DNA of 64,000 nt from Lepiota brunneoincarnata (taxonomy: Eukaryota > Basidiomycota > Agaricomycetes > Agaricales > Agaricaceae): positions 124,001 to 188,000 of the forward strand of contig JAEBUN010000024.1 in the NCBI GenBank assembly GCA_023014365.1. The letters run 5' to 3'. The position numbers and the translations under genes were made by a program. Of this stretch, positions 1 to 11,046 are shown one piece after another; positions within the stretch are counted from its first letter, which is position 1, and every line of letters begins with the position of its first letter. The notes beneath the pieces were generated by a model. The model was not told the origin of the DNA. It saw only the letters and a list, made by a program, of their open reading frames with translations, and did no database searches.

Positions 1-267
1 AGACATGGTAGACTGGCTGGGTGCTGGAGATCTTCTGTGTGGGTACTGGGACTGATAGTGGGGGGAGAGTGGGGATTGGGGAGGGAGGGAGAGGGAGTCT
101 GGGGAGAGAGAAGCAAGGGATCTGTTCTGGAGGTAGTATGGGTCCTTCGGGGGAGGTAGAGGCGGTTTCTCCTTTGCGTTAAACTTGAAGACATTGAGGG
201 TAGAAAACCGCGATGACCTTCCGTTTCCCAATCCGGTGCTGGAGGACGCGCCGCTGCTGTTGGCCAT
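1..267 (-). CDS. N-terminal part of a Ser/Pro-rich protein (runs off left edge)
   Basis: The minus strand is open from an ATG at 265-267 to the window edge (about 89 codons). The peptide is rich in Ser and Pro and contains the short stretches RSSRFSTLNVFKF, PPLPPPKDPYYLQNRSLASL and SPDSLSLPPQSPLSP, which read as real, low-complexity N-terminal protein with no stop. From memory, similar starts occur in large basidiomycete proteins carrying a pleckstrin-homology domain further on, but no such domain lies in this window, so that is only an inference. The ATG follows a candidate 5'-UTR intron acceptor (CTCTAG) near 300. The rest of the gene lies to the left of the window. Confidence 0.6.
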   Translation of the reverse strand, partial: MANSSGASSSTGLGNGRSSRFSTLNVFKFNAKEKPPLPPPKDPYYLQNRSLASLSPDSLSLPPQSPLSPHYQSQYPHRRSPAPSQSTMS

Positions 268-816
268 AAGGATGGTAGTGATGGTGGTGGGGTTGGTTGG
301 ATCTAGAGGACGGAGGTGGAGGACATAAAGGTACAAGGGGAGGAGAGGTGTTCAGTGTGTGGCAAACCTGATATCACGACGACGGATGGCGTATGATGAC
401 AGGGAGTAGTTGATGTCGGTGATCCGGTTCGGTTGCCGTGCGTGAGTCCGTATTGCTGTGAATATGAGAACTGCAACAACGATGTGGAGAAGGACAAGCA
501 GGACGACAACGACGACGAGGAGACTTGCGAGGGTGTTGGTGAGGTGGTTGATGGCGTCGAGGGAGCTCACTGTTTCCTTTTTTGGAAGGTGAGGTTATCG
601 GCCATCTCGGATGTGTTTTGAGAAAACAAAACAAAACAAAATCCCCTTTTTTCTATTTATCTACCATCATCGTCGTCAGCAGAAAAAGGACCACACAGAA
701 CAGTTATGGAATCAAATGATCCGTCCCCTGGCGCCTGGGTACGGCGTCAATAATGCTATAGTTACTTATTGGCTCAACAGCCCAACTTTTAATAAAGCTT
801 CCCACTAATCATTACA
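268..816. other. Leader and intergenic region, no supported gene
   Basis: This stretch is the upstream region of the minus-strand gene at the left edge. It contains a minus-strand open frame at 352-570 with a hydrophobic Leu/Val segment, but that frame has no ATG. Nothing else is supported. Confidence 0.4.
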
Positions 817-1211
817 TTACAAAGGTACCGTACACCTCATTCTCCAGCCCATCGAATTTCTCACCAATCCACCCAGCACGAACCAGGACCGGTCGAGGCC
901 CTGTCCCTCCTCCTTCTTCGGCCACATCCCCGACGCCGCAATACCTATCACATCGCCAGTTCCTCTCTTTTCGCAAACAATCACTTCCCTCGTCCAGTCC
1001 CTTGTCTTGTAAGGGGTCCCCGGAAAATCCCACATATTCACTCGCAACACCCTCTGTACAGTACTGACAGTCTGTATCACCTCAGCCCGTTCAATTCTAC
1101 CCTTCATTTCCCAGGTCAGTGTGACTTACCAAACAGCCAAAGAACCTTCTCACCTACAACTTGATTTCATATCGGACTCTCAACTTATCATCTCACTTGC
1201 TCCGCTGCCAT
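817..1211 (-). CDS. Small conserved-looking protein of unknown function, three exons
   Basis: Three exons join in frame. The first is ATG plus four codons (MAAEQ, 1197-1211). A 43-nt intron (GTGAGA...TTGTAG) follows. Then comes a 24-nt exon reading VRRFFGCL, a 58-nt intron (GTAAGT...ATACAG), and a last exon ending at the TAA at 817-819. The product is about 100 residues, rich in Trp, Arg and Gly, with runs such as NMWDFPGTPYKTRDWTREV and GLVRNSMGWRMRC near the C-terminus. No signal peptide, membrane segment or catalytic motif is visible. The phase-0 joins and codon choice argue that it is real; I do not recognise the family. If the first exon is wrong, the ATG at 1105-1107 would give a 96-residue unspliced version. 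Confidence 0.5.
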
Positions 1212-1558
1212 CACCCGGTCCGTATGTATCACACCGCCGCGAAAAAAAAAAAAGATGAACAAAAGGGTCCCTCCCTGACTTTCCCTCCCCCTTCCTGTGC
1301 AATCCGACTCTCGGGAGCCGGGCTCGACCGCTGGACACCACGCCGAAAACCAGTGGATCAGAAACACGAAACGCAAGGCCTTTTTGTTCATTCTTCAATT
1401 TCGCGGCGTTTGAACTTTTTTTTTGTTTCTTCTTCTCTTTTTGATAAAGTGAAAGTGAGTGCCACTCCCATACTAATCATTCCCTACTCCCAGACCCTGC
1501 CCCTGCCCCTCTGACAATCTCACGACGACGGAGTTACCAGTTTTGAGTGCGACGAGCC

Positions 1559-1790
1559 ATGTTTCCGGGTCCCATGTCCAGGACAAGCCATTGCTCAAGT
1601 TCTCAAACCGCAAACATGTGCATAGACGGCTGGGAACAGTCCGTCGTATCCCTCGCTTCATCGTACCCGTAAGTATGTACATAATCTTTCTTGGAAAATC
1701 CGCTCTTCTTGCTCCTGTTCTTGTTCGGAAAGCGGAGGGCACAAGTTCGCTCGTTTCCTCCCTCCCTCTCCTGTGCATAATGACGTTTAA
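1559..1790 (+). CDS. Possible small two-exon protein (55 aa), unknown
   Basis: An ATG at 1559 opens a short frame that reaches a perfect donor GTAAGTATGT at 1669. Splicing to the AG at 1731-1732 (64-nt intron) continues in frame for 18 codons to a TAA at 1788-1790. Upstream, 1456-1492 holds an intron-like stretch (GTGAGT, then ACTAATC, then CTCCCAG), consistent with a spliced leader. The minus strand over 1473-1815 is also open and protein-like, so the coding strand is uncertain. No known motif is visible. Confidence 0.25.
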
Positions 1791-1869
1791 GCCTCGCGAT
1801 GTCCACTGGGGTCATCAGATAATGGCGGTGGCGAGGAATGCTTCAGGTTGTCTGGACTTCTGCTGATTC

Positions 1870-2492
1870 GGACTTGTACTGGACGCGGCCAAGTCGAGAC
1901 ATTGACTAACTTAAAAGGGTGAAGGCGGAGGGGAATCCCGATCGGGTCCTCTTCTCCGCTCCGTGAAAACGTTGAAGCTGTCTCCAGACGTTTCGGATTA
2001 ATCTGTAACTACAAGGACGACGCGCCATGCTCCCGGTTCAACTCGAGTGATACTATGAACATGCGCAGGAGTCTGCGGACGCACACACTCAATCTACGAA
2101 GCCACCACCTCAGGGCTCTGCGAGCTATAGTGACGTGTGTCCGTATCTCCAACGTTCATGTGCGCTCGCAAATGGTTAATAAAGGGATAGAGAAGTGATT
2201 GCAGCCAAAGAGGGGTGAAGAACAATTGTCTATCTCTTACGTCGTGAATCCATTTTCTTCAAAAAAAACAAATTCGAATATGAAATTCATATTGCACCCA
2301 CCAGATGCTCGGGACACCGATCCGGATTAGAACCGAGACGGTTCATAGCTGTCCATGCATACGCCAGCATATATCATCATCACCATCGTCCCGCACTAAT
2401 TAGGGAAACCAAATCCATGACGTAGTGCGCACAAACCCGGAGTATCTATGTGCCCTCTCTCGCCATTCCGTTGAGCCCCAAATGGGTTTTTC
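1870..2492. other. Intergenic, nothing recognised
   Basis: No frame with an ATG and plausible length or motif, no tRNA-like fold that I could recognise, and no repeat. It lies at the edge of the gene-poor 2-9 kb stretch. Confidence 0.3.
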
Positions 2493-2765
2493 TCAAGCGT
2501 CACTGGCATAGGGGGCTTTCCGATGACGATGGCGATGGCGATGATGATGGCGGCTAGTATAATGGTGACATGGTATTTTTAACTTGTCAACGCCGACGAA
2601 CCCTATGGTACCGGTCTTTCTGCTCTTCGGACCACTGCTTCTGCTGCGGCTCTTTCGCTGGTAAGAGGTGAAGATAGGGTGACGTTCTGATAGCTTTATG
2701 AAAACCACGACGATGGCGATGGTGATGGGTGATTGTATGGGGAGATGCTGGGTGAAATTGCTCAT
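2493..2765 (-). CDS. Questionable 90-aa ORF with one hydrophobic segment and a His-rich tail
   Basis: The frame opens with ATG at 2763-2765 and stops at 2493. Residues 12-24 (SPITIAIVVVFIK) are hydrophobic and could be one membrane segment. The tail contains alternating His/Arg produced by a GAT/GGC trinucleotide-like tract near 2520-2555. A second open stretch of 131 codons lies just upstream (2772-3167), but it begins at GTG and includes a branch-point-like ACTAAC near 2800, so the two could be exons of one gene. No homologous family is recognised, and the simple-sequence tail makes chance likely. Confidence 0.2.
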   Translation of the reverse strand: MSNFTQHLPIQSPITIAIVVVFIKLSERHPIFTSYQRKSRSRSSGPKSRKTGTIGFVGVDKLKIPCHHYTSRHHHRHRHRHRKAPYASDA

Positions 2766-3804
2766 CGAGTGCTAAGATTGATAGCTGATGACATTTGTTA
2801 GTAACTTATAGGTCCTCATTTCTGCATCCGTGGCGGTATCTAATGCTGAAGGGGAGGAGGCAGGAAGCAAATGAGTATGACATCGTTCAATTCGCTGCGC
2901 CCGCTTTAATAGCTCTATTATAGATGCTGATGGTTGGCTGATATGAAAGCTGGTATTTGGCTCTTGGGTGGTTGCCTGGCCAATGTCAACCTGTGCTATA
3001 ACATTGCCGAACGCACCGCTACTGTTTTGGGGGGCTAGCAATCGCGCTCTGCGGGCCAAAATTCTGGTGCTGCTGCGGCACCATGGAATATCATAGCCTC
3101 TGAACCGTTCCAGGGGTGGTAGGTGTTGTGCTATGCCTGTACGGGGAGGGGGGGAACCCGGTGGCACCGTTCATCTTGAATCGGAAGCATCGAGAGGGCA
3201 GCTCCTTCCAAGTGAATGCAGACGAAGTCTCTCGTGAAAATATGCTGTCAACGTCCAAGATTAGCATCGTTTTTCTCACTCTTCAGCCGAGGATGCCCGA
3301 AACATAGGGGGTGGAGCAACAATGCACCGACTCTGGCAAACATGTGTCTGAATATGTCACAAAGCAAGGATAGTGCCACCACAGAAATGGGACAAATCAG
3401 GGTTCGGGCGCTCGATGCCCAAATATTCAAACCCTCTCCGTCTCCCCTTCCTTCTGACGCTTGGACTCATGGCAGGGGAGGCAGGCGCGCAATGTATACT
3501 AATGCGTGATGATACGTACAACTTCCCACTCGACTCGCCGCGGTGAAGACCCAGCCAACGAAGCCTGGACGTGACCGCCGCTGTGATGGATCATACGTTC
3601 ACAAAGGACCCTTGGGTGGCGGGTGGCGGGTGGAGCCGTAACCTGTTCAGAGGGTATTATGTGTTTGGTGGCTGAGCGAAGGACGATAAAGAAGGTACCC
3701 GCGACTGTGACTTGAAGCGGCGTGGTGGATGGAGATCCTTTTTTCCCCGTCGTGTCGTCTTATCGCTTGGCTTGTTTGAGCTTGTGGACAAACCGACTGA
3801 CTGA

Positions 3805-4089
3805 ATGGCGTTCAGGCCTTTTTTCAGCCGTGGAGAAAGCATCACGCCCTGGTGGTTCCTGTATGCTACAGATGAAGAGCTCGGTATCGACGCATCCGAG
3901 GAGCAGCAAGATCTGATGCTGACCCGTTATTGGTCTATCTTGGGTCGGGACTTGGGACGCTGCCTGAGCTTCCAACTACAAAAATTACATGTCGAACTCC
4001 ACGTAGGAGCGAGCTGCAAGCAATTATTCCTGGTAGCCACTCTAATTCTGTTTACGATAGTGCTTACACAAGTGTACCTATGCAGCTAG
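3805..4089 (+). CDS. Uncharacterised 94-aa ORF with C-terminal membrane segment
   Basis: ATG at 3805, stop at 4089. The first two thirds are hydrophilic with natural-looking composition (for example DEELGIDASEEQQDLML). The last 25 residues form one hydrophobic helix (LFLVATLILFTIVLTQVYL), which would make a tail-anchored small protein. There is no neighbour it clearly belongs with and no known domain. It could be a relic or a chance frame. Confidence 0.25.
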   Translation: MAFRPFFSRGESITPWWFLYATDEELGIDASEEQQDLMLTRYWSILGRDLGRCLSFQLQKLHVELHVGASCKQLFLVATLILFTIVLTQVYLCS

Positions 4090-5488
4090 CCCCAGGCTGT
4101 GCCATCTCGATGACCAAAGGGAGGGGTGTGTAAGGTTTCATTTCATCTTATAAAGTGAATCTTGCAGCATTAGTACTAGAGGTCACTAGCCGTAGTGGTC
4201 CTGTGGGCAGCCACCGCGCGCTACTCGTGAACCGCCAATGACATCCTGGCTAGCTCCTGGCCTCGGACTCAGCGGGCCAGAGAAACTCTGGGGGAGAACA
4301 CCGATCAATGCATCTTCCTTTTCTTTTCTTTTTCTTTTCTTCCTTTGTTAAGCAGGGTGCTTGCTATTCACCAGACAGGTAGGATGGGTGAGTTCTATCA
4401 CAAACTTGAAGCGCCGATGCAATGGCTCCAACGAAAGCTTCTGCCCCGATGCTCTGGCGCACCCGAAAAATACGCGTTAAGTTGGCTGGTAGAAGATAAT
4501 GAGGGCTTATGGATATGCAACCAGCAATTAAGCGTAGACGCTGGAGCGTGATGGACGCGTGGCCGGCCTGGGGTTGTCCTTGGGTTTTTCACAACCACGA
4601 CCGAGAACAGAGACTCTGCAGCAGGTAATGTTCTGCCCTCTGGTTAGTTTTTTTGTACCACCCTGAACCAGGTTACCTTTGTGTTCCGAAGCACACACCC
4701 GTCGTGCACAGCGCAGTCATGTTGCGGACCAACAATCCCCTCGCCTCATGATGCCGATACAGTTGATTCTCACGCTGAGGACCTGCCACGAGAAAGGCAG
4801 CTGCGCCGTTTCTTCTGTGCTCGTACCGCTGTAGCGTCAACCACGCATTTGGAGTCCCTAGTCAACGGCCTCAACGAGGTGCTCTGTCACGACTCACTAA
4901 ATCCATACGGCATCTCGAAGCTACTCGTCCAAACCCAAATGAACCATAATTACCTTTCTTCTACCGTTCGGCCAAGCGCGCGCGTGGCACGATGAACCCG
5001 AATCTGTGATCTGCCAACCCCACCAACGCTGAATCTCCGAGAACTAACACGGCTTGCACATGTGTCTGCCTCTCCTTTTCTCTCTGACGACTCTGGCTGA
5101 TCTAGCAAGTAATAGCAGGCTGAATTCTAATTGTCGCTATCCAATGACCAATACGTGTACCAACAAATGTCCGTTTGGCAGGATGGCATAACGCTGTACC
5201 TTGTGATCTCCTTTCCCTCTCCTTGGTTCTCCGTTCTATGACGCATCTACACATATGCAAATATGTACGGACATGACCTTACAGGGGAATTGCGTTTAAT
5301 ATCCGCGCCGGCCTATGCTATGGCTATCTTGGTTTATAGAAAACGGACGTCTACCTGGCAAGTGTCTACGTCAGGAGCTCGGACGTACATGCACGCGTAC
5401 ATGCACCTTACTTCGAATATGGAAAGAAGAAAGGGGAGTATGGTGCGGCGAGTAGGAATTAACCAGACCTAGCCTCAATGGATGCGGG
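4090..5488. other. Gene-poor region with weak ORFs only
   Basis: Frames at 4345-4551 and 4681-4995 are open on the plus strand but have no recognisable motif, no clear splice partners and unremarkable composition. A T/C-rich tract (ttccttttcttttctttttc) lies near 4315-4345. I find no supported gene. Confidence 0.3.
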
Positions 5489-5496
5489 TATATAAA
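5489..5496 (+). promoter_or_regulatory. TATA box of Cys/His-rich gene copy 1
   Basis: TATATAAA lies about 175 nt before the ATG at 5667. The paralogue at 8511 has a TATAAA at nearly the same distance (178 nt). The matching spacing supports both as real core promoters and suggests the duplicated unit included its promoter and leader. Confidence 0.5.
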
Positions 5497-5666
5497 GACA
5501 GCCTTATCGAGGGATTTCCGTCTCAAGCCAATCTTACCTCACCGCTTGGGTTACTGGTGTCTAAGTGGCCACTCGCCTCAGTTTCCACCGAGCCGGCCCC
5601 ACCAGCGACCACTTCAGACTCTTTTCAATACGCTTTTTACTTCCTTGTCTCTTCCTTCACCCGCCA

Positions 5667-6042
5667 ATGCCTTCTCACGTCCTCCCCAAAATTTTGCCAC
5701 AATCCTCAGATTCCTCGACGGACACGAAACCCCCTAGCACCACCGCTTCCTATTCATACGATCCATTCAGCTGCTATTGCCCGCACGGTGCTGATCAGCA
5801 CGCCCTCGCCCGGTGTGGCCACCCCAACGATCGTCCTCCCAGTCACCCGTTTCACACTGCAAACGATGCCTTTGCATCGAGTCTGGTGCTCCCAGTGCGC
5901 GAAATGGTGCTTCAGCGGGCGGAACGACTGTCCGGTATTCGAGAATCCAGACATGGAATTTGGATTTGAAACTGGCAAAGGCGCCGTTGGTGATGACAAG
6001 ATACACGGACCTAAAGTCAAGAAGGCGATTGCGCGAATGTGA
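5667..6042 (+). pseudogene. Cys/His-rich small protein, copy 1, with a one-base frame break
   Basis: Starting at ATG 5667 the frame reads Ser/Thr/Pro-rich sequence, then a Cys/His block (DPFSCYCPHG, then RCGHPNDRPPSH). It would continue to a stop near 5969 with no further Cys. From about 5874 the next frame reads HRVWCSQCAKWCF and a Cys further on, ending at 6042. Aligned with copy 2 (8511-8837) the two halves match across the junction at equal length once a single base in TTTG at 5871-5874 is left out. No GT-AG intron fits. Copy 1 is therefore either a recently broken gene or carries a sequencing error. The Cys/His spacing suggests a metal-binding fold, but I know no family with it. C-terminal to the block it has a charged tail absent from copy 2. 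Confidence 0.5.
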
Positions 6043-8331
6043 TCCAGTTACAAGTGCGGCTGTACGGCTGCGACCTGTGACCAAGTTGTGTACCTCGTGT
6101 TAGTGTTTTTCTCGTTTCATTTCGTTTATTTTGGGATTAATGAATTTACTCTCATATTGCTGTGGTTTCAATAGGTTACGGGTCCTGTTCCCCCCCCTGT
6201 TCCCATCCCCTCCACGTTGCTTTCGCCGACTGGACGCGGTATAGATTTCGACCAACAAAAACAAAAAAACAAAAAGCAGAAACATACGTCTCGAGGAAAT
6301 ATAGGCGGCTGGAACCCCTCATCGCTTTATCTCAATCCATGGGATCCATGGGCCGCCATACCGGCAATCAGCCTCTTTTCATATCTTGGCACGCCTGACG
6401 AGACCTGACATCATCCCTCCTACCACCACCCCGTCTTATCACACGGAAACAAGCCGACGGAGCGCCAGCCTACACTAAAATGTATATGAACGTACTAAGC
6501 AGAGGCCACACTTCGGATCCTCATTTCCGTTGCGCGTCTCGATCGAGTGGAGTTCTCTCTCCTTTCTTGCATACTCCCTCTGCCCTCTACCATCTCCCTC
6601 TCATTATTTTCATCTTCCGCGTTACTTGTTTCACTGCTTCGAGGACTATACGTGCTGCCATGTCTTGAGGTTGCTCCGAGCCGACTTGCACATCTGGCCA
6701 CGAGCATTAGTAGCACCGTCTCCGATGTCTCAGTACTATATATTTATGACCCTCCTTCATCAGTAGTTATAGCATAGACTTGATTACAGTTGTGATCACA
6801 ACAACCGTTCGCTGCCGCCCCAGAATTGTCTTCACATGTTTGACCTGTGGATCCACGCTGAGCCCTGGATGGATAATACTTGTGGGACGTATACCCAGAC
6901 TACACGTTTGCCTTTTGAGCAGCCACACGACGATTAGATCCCAAACACTACTTCACATGACGGATTGGGTACCGGTGAAGTATAATGAAACAACCCTGTA
7001 GCTCCAAGGGGACATTTTAAATTGACTGCCAAGGGGCTAGGAATCGAGGGGAAAGCATATGGCACTGGCCCTTCTGCTAACGGCACGGAGAGGTGGTGCC
7101 TTACGTCCTTGGCCCCGAGAGAATGGGCTCAAACGCGCCCATCCTCTAAAATTACCTCTGGCCTATTTTAAATTCATTACCCTTTTATTATTTTCTCCCG
7201 ACGGAATTTTGGGCGCCGATGATGGGAGGCCGCAGTGCTATTCATCGGTTGAATGCCTAGCCAGGACTATGAAGTTCCTGGGGCGGTCTTTCCGAATTAG
7301 ACTATTAATTCCGTCTCTGATTATTGCTATCGCTCCTGTTCTTTCACGGGAGAAGAGTGAAGTCGGTATCTTGGCTCTTCGGGCGCTGGATGATAGCGGC
7401 TAAAATCATATAGCCCCATGAAAAGCCTGCCCAGGCTTAGTGACCTTGGCACACTGACAAGAAGTTCGAGTTAGTTACATCCATCGGCGAGGATTCAGCT
7501 AATTTCCGGTTGTCTACAATTGGCTGCCAAGTAGACGGGAGTTTCAGAGGACGAGTGCAGGAGTATATACGTACCAATCTTTTGAGGGGTTACAAGAGTA
7601 CGCCTTGAACACCATTTGGCGCCTGAAACACACCGGATCGCTTCCGGCCCGGGACGTCTCGAAGAGCTCGCGCCAAACTTCCTTACATGAGACCAACTCT
7701 TATAGCTCTGGAGCTCGTATTTACCGCGTTATCTCGACTATGGTGCAATTATAACGATGCTGTTACGTGTTAGGACATGCCACTCTACATTTTGAACCCT
7801 GATTAATTCTTCTACAGATGAGGTGCCACACGCGAATCAAATATCGTCGAGAGGGGCTACCAGCTTTGGGGTCGTTTTTGTCTTGGTCATTGCAGTTTGA
7901 ACTGCTTCTCGATGGGTGACATGTGTGGCGTCTTACGAATGTTTTCCGAATAATCACCTATATCTACCGTCACCCTTCGCTGGAACTTGAAGCCGCGCGA
8001 AGTCTTGGCCTGCCCAGTTGTGCCACCACCGTTTCATTTGGCCTGCGCCGGTTTTCGTAACGATAGAACCTTCAACCACCACTAGCATTCCGATGGTCGA
8101 AAGGCGTTTCTCTTTGGCTTACGGAACCAAGGATTTGACTATGCTGTATATTGGTTCTTGTGGCGCCGCTTGCACATTCAGAAAGTAACTCGGAAACTCT
8201 AGCCATAGGCCATTCCTTTTGGAAAAAAAAAACAATACTGCTGTTTTATTACGAAATTCATACGACATATAATCGTGTTCTTCCCCGCGGGTGCAGGAGC
8301 TCTTATTGTCCCATTCTACGGCTCCTCCTGC
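6043..8331. other. Gene-poor spacer between the two Cys/His-rich genes
   Basis: About 2.3 kb. The longest plus-strand frame starting with ATG (7059-7403) has two hydrophobic stretches but no recognisable family, and its composition looks like non-coding sequence. I see no transposase, no long terminal repeat and no further copy of the Cys/His motif. Confidence 0.3.
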
Positions 8332-8338
8332 ATATAAA
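8332..8338 (+). promoter_or_regulatory. TATA box of Cys/His-rich gene copy 2
   Basis: ATATAAA lies about 178 nt before the ATG at 8511, matching the spacing of the TATA box in front of copy 1. Confidence 0.5.
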
Positions 8339-8510
8339 GGCCTGCCATGGTAGGGCCTGGGTTTAGAGGTCAAACCACCAAAATCTCGAGCACCCCCAAC
8401 CTCTCATCCGATCTGCTCAATTATACTCCCCGTATAACACATCTTGACTTGTGTTCAAACGGGCGGGTCGCGCTACCTCTCGATTCGATATACACCCTGT
8501 TCCCACTTGC

Positions 8511-8837
8511 ATGATAATCATGTCATCAAAGGATTCACCCAGCACACAGTATGCATACGGCTTAGCGGGCCCTCGCACCGATGCGAGCGGCGCCCCACTG
8601 GGATACAGCATGGATCCCTTCTATTGCCACTGTGGGCACGGGAAAGCGGAGCACATACACGTACGCTGTGGGTGCCCGAATCATCGGCCATCCCACCATT
8701 ACTTGCATGGAATGGGGAACGATAGTCAACACATACTGTTTTGCTATCATGAAGGCTGCCAACGTGGTTGTTTCAGTGAAAGCTGGAATTGCCAGACGTT
8801 TAAGGACCCTAGCTATCGTCCACCAGTCAGTGGCTGA
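8511..8837 (+). CDS. Cys/His-rich small protein, copy 2 (intact), unknown function
   Basis: ATG at 8511 (a second in-frame ATG at 8520 fits the N-terminus of copy 1 better), stop at 8837, about 105 residues, no intron. After a Ser/Gly-rich start come DPFYCHCGHG, RCGCPNHRPSHHYLH, FCYHEGCQRGCF and a further Cys in SWNCQTF. Together there are about ten Cys and many His in a roughly 65-residue block, typical in density of a zinc-binding or disulphide-rich fold. No signal peptide is obvious, so a cytosolic or nuclear metal-binding role is the simpler guess. Copy 1 lies 2.8 kb upstream in the same orientation. I do not recognise the family. Confidence 0.55.
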   Translation: MIIMSSKDSPSTQYAYGLAGPRTDASGAPLGYSMDPFYCHCGHGKAEHIHVRCGCPNHRPSHHYLHGMGNDSQHILFCYHEGCQRGCFSESWNCQTFKDPSYRPPVSG

Positions 8838-9309
8838 CCCCGCTGGTTGAAGCCCGTGGTCCGATGCTTGTTGTCCCTTCTCCGACGTGTGTACTTAGGA
8901 TTCGCTTGCGTTGTCATTTGCATTTGAATTCGCCAAAGAATCCGTTGTCTTGAACCGTTGATATGTATCCTTAATTTGTTCGCTGAACTGTTGTGTCAAA
9001 TTCCCTGTGATGTCATGAATATTGGCTCGATTATTTAGCATCACCATTCCTTGTTAATGAAAGAAAAGCGCCTAGAAGTAGTATTTCGACATTCTCCGTA
9101 GAATAGAGCGTTGCGACATTACTTTTGGGTGTGCAGGAATCAGATGTATAAAATAATTGCTGAATCCTAGAAAAGCGAACCGGGAAGGATAAAGTGCGAT
9201 TGTTTAAAGCGTCTTTTAGTTCCAACCAATGTTTGGCGTCGAGCTAAGCCTTCTCCACTTATGCCCTCCTTACAAGTTTTGAACGGACGGTGCACGCGCG
9301 GATACCATC
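8838..9309. other. Intergenic, nothing recognised
   Basis: Downstream of the Cys/His-rich gene and downstream of RPA49, which ends at 9310 on the other strand. No supported gene. Confidence 0.35.
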
Positions 9310-11046
9310 TTAATTCCTCCGCTTCTGCCTCGCTTTCGGGAAGACCACAGGAGCGGTGAGCACTGCATACTTTGTGTCGCCAGGATCGTGTACACCCAAT
9401 CGGGCACGTTCACGTTCGCCAAGAGTGGAAATCCTACAGCCTAAAGAATGGAGAATTGAGTGCATTATTTATAAGTCGTGCGGCAGGGGTTAATTACCGA
9501 GTGTTTTAAACAGTTGGTTCACTCTATGGCACATTAAAAGTTGTTGTATTAGGGGGAGCGGGGAGACTCAGATGAGGAAAAGAACGCACTCGGCTTTTGA
9601 TAAACTCAGATCGTGACTCAGCATCTCGGTATTTGTGGCAAAGTTATCAAGCTTGAGACATAGAGAGAAAAGATTGGTAAGGAGGAAGGTTTGGGTTGTG
9701 CTCGTGGCTTGGCAACTATGGAACAAAGCACCGAAGTTAGGCGAGAATTTGATACCCAATCCGGTAGAGACCCAGGAACATGGCGATGGATCTATGTTCG
9801 GTTACACAAAGGAGCGAGATTACTGACCTGGTTGATCCTCTTGCCTTCTCAGTGAAGCGAGAGAATATGCCGTCTAACACGATACCGGGCAGAGCGGACA
9901 GTCGTTCGCGGATTTGATCGGGGTTGGGGTCCCGTTTGGCCATTGCCTTACGAAACGCGAAGAGAGCTGAGATGTAGAGGAGGATTCGCCTGAAGTGGTG
10001 CATGTCCAACAATTAGATGGAAGTGTCGATGTGTGAGGAAAGGGTTGGCATACAGGTTCTTCTTCCTATCCCTCCCAACATTAGGTTTGCCCCAGATGTG
10101 CATGTGCGCATTGACCCATTGGGAGTGAGAATATGGTAGCAATGCTAGTCGCTCCTTGTCTGAGGTTGTTTTGTCGAATGCACTGAGCGAAAGTGCTTTC
10201 CACTCGTTCTCTGGGATAATATTATGTAAAGGGTAGATATTGTCGGGTTCAGTCGCGGTGTCGGAAAAGTGAGGAATGGGCCTATTGCTGTCAGTGGTCT
10301 CCTTTGTCTCTTCTAACGACGGAACAAGGAATGAGGACAGAGAAAAAGGATGGTGCTAGTAGCTGACCTGCTGTCATTAAGCCTTGGGCACCTTTTTCTA
10401 TGCCTTCCATAACATGGTCCATGACGCCTTCCATGGCGCCAATGTCGACTCGATCGCGTTCTCGGGCTCGAATCGCGGCTTTGGCCTTTTTGGTGCCAAA
10501 GGTTTCACCAAGTATCATGCGAGCATTTACGTACTCGGTTATTGTGGGAGCATCTGGGGTCTTGATGGACTTAAGGGCCTTGACCGTGTGTTTTAAAATT
10601 TGTGGCCGGATGGAGGACGGAAGAAGTGAAGTCGCGCCCGTGCGTTTGTTGTGTACGGCAAGTATATATCTTTGGGTCTCGTTGAGAAGTGTGTTGGGAG
10701 GGAAGTAGGAGTAGCGTACCGACAGCCTGATTCTGCTGCTCTTCTACTTTCGTCCTCGTTAGTTACATATTCAATCTGGCCAGTTTCGCCTGCGATCAGA
10801 ACTTCGGCCGTGCCTCCGCTAGCGTCAGATCGTGGGTTTTCTTGTGCGTAGGAGTTGAAGGGGATGGAGCTGGGCGGCTGTATGGCAGGGTAGACGACTG
10901 TACTGTGTAAGAGGAAGGTTAGGTTAGCTGTGGATGGACCGACCGAGGAGAGGGCCTGGTGTGTGCTCAGAGGGTGCTGCGAGGGTGACTGTCCGTTGTT
11001 CTGGTTCTCTTTTGCGCTTTTTTGAGGTAGTCTTGGTGTCTGTCAT
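9310..11046 (-). CDS. RPA49: RNA polymerase I subunit A49 (RPA49/PAF53 family)
   Basis: ATG at 11044-11046, stop TAA at 9310-9312, about eight exons. The N-terminus is basic (TSKKRKREPEQ), then comes a domain that pairs with A34.5 in the family (TGQIEYVTNEDES, LAVHNKRTG). After a linker with ILGETFGTKKAKAAIRARER, the C-terminal part reads NIIPENEWKALSLSAF, HSQWVNAHMHIWGK and KLDNFATNT. It ends with VNQLFKTLG and a last exon rich in Arg/Lys (PKARQKRRN). In the family this tandem winged-helix region binds promoter DNA and stimulates elongation by Pol I in the nucleolus. The final two exons become in frame only after splicing (GTGCGT...CATAG and GTAATT...TTTAG). The gene is divergent from SET2, with 386 bp between starts. 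Identification is by motif memory and is strong. Confidence 0.85.

Noticed and set aside
352..570. Minus-strand ORF with a strong hydrophobic Leu/Val segment
   Set aside because: It starts at GTG with no ATG in frame upstream and lies in the leader of another gene; no splice model supplies a start.
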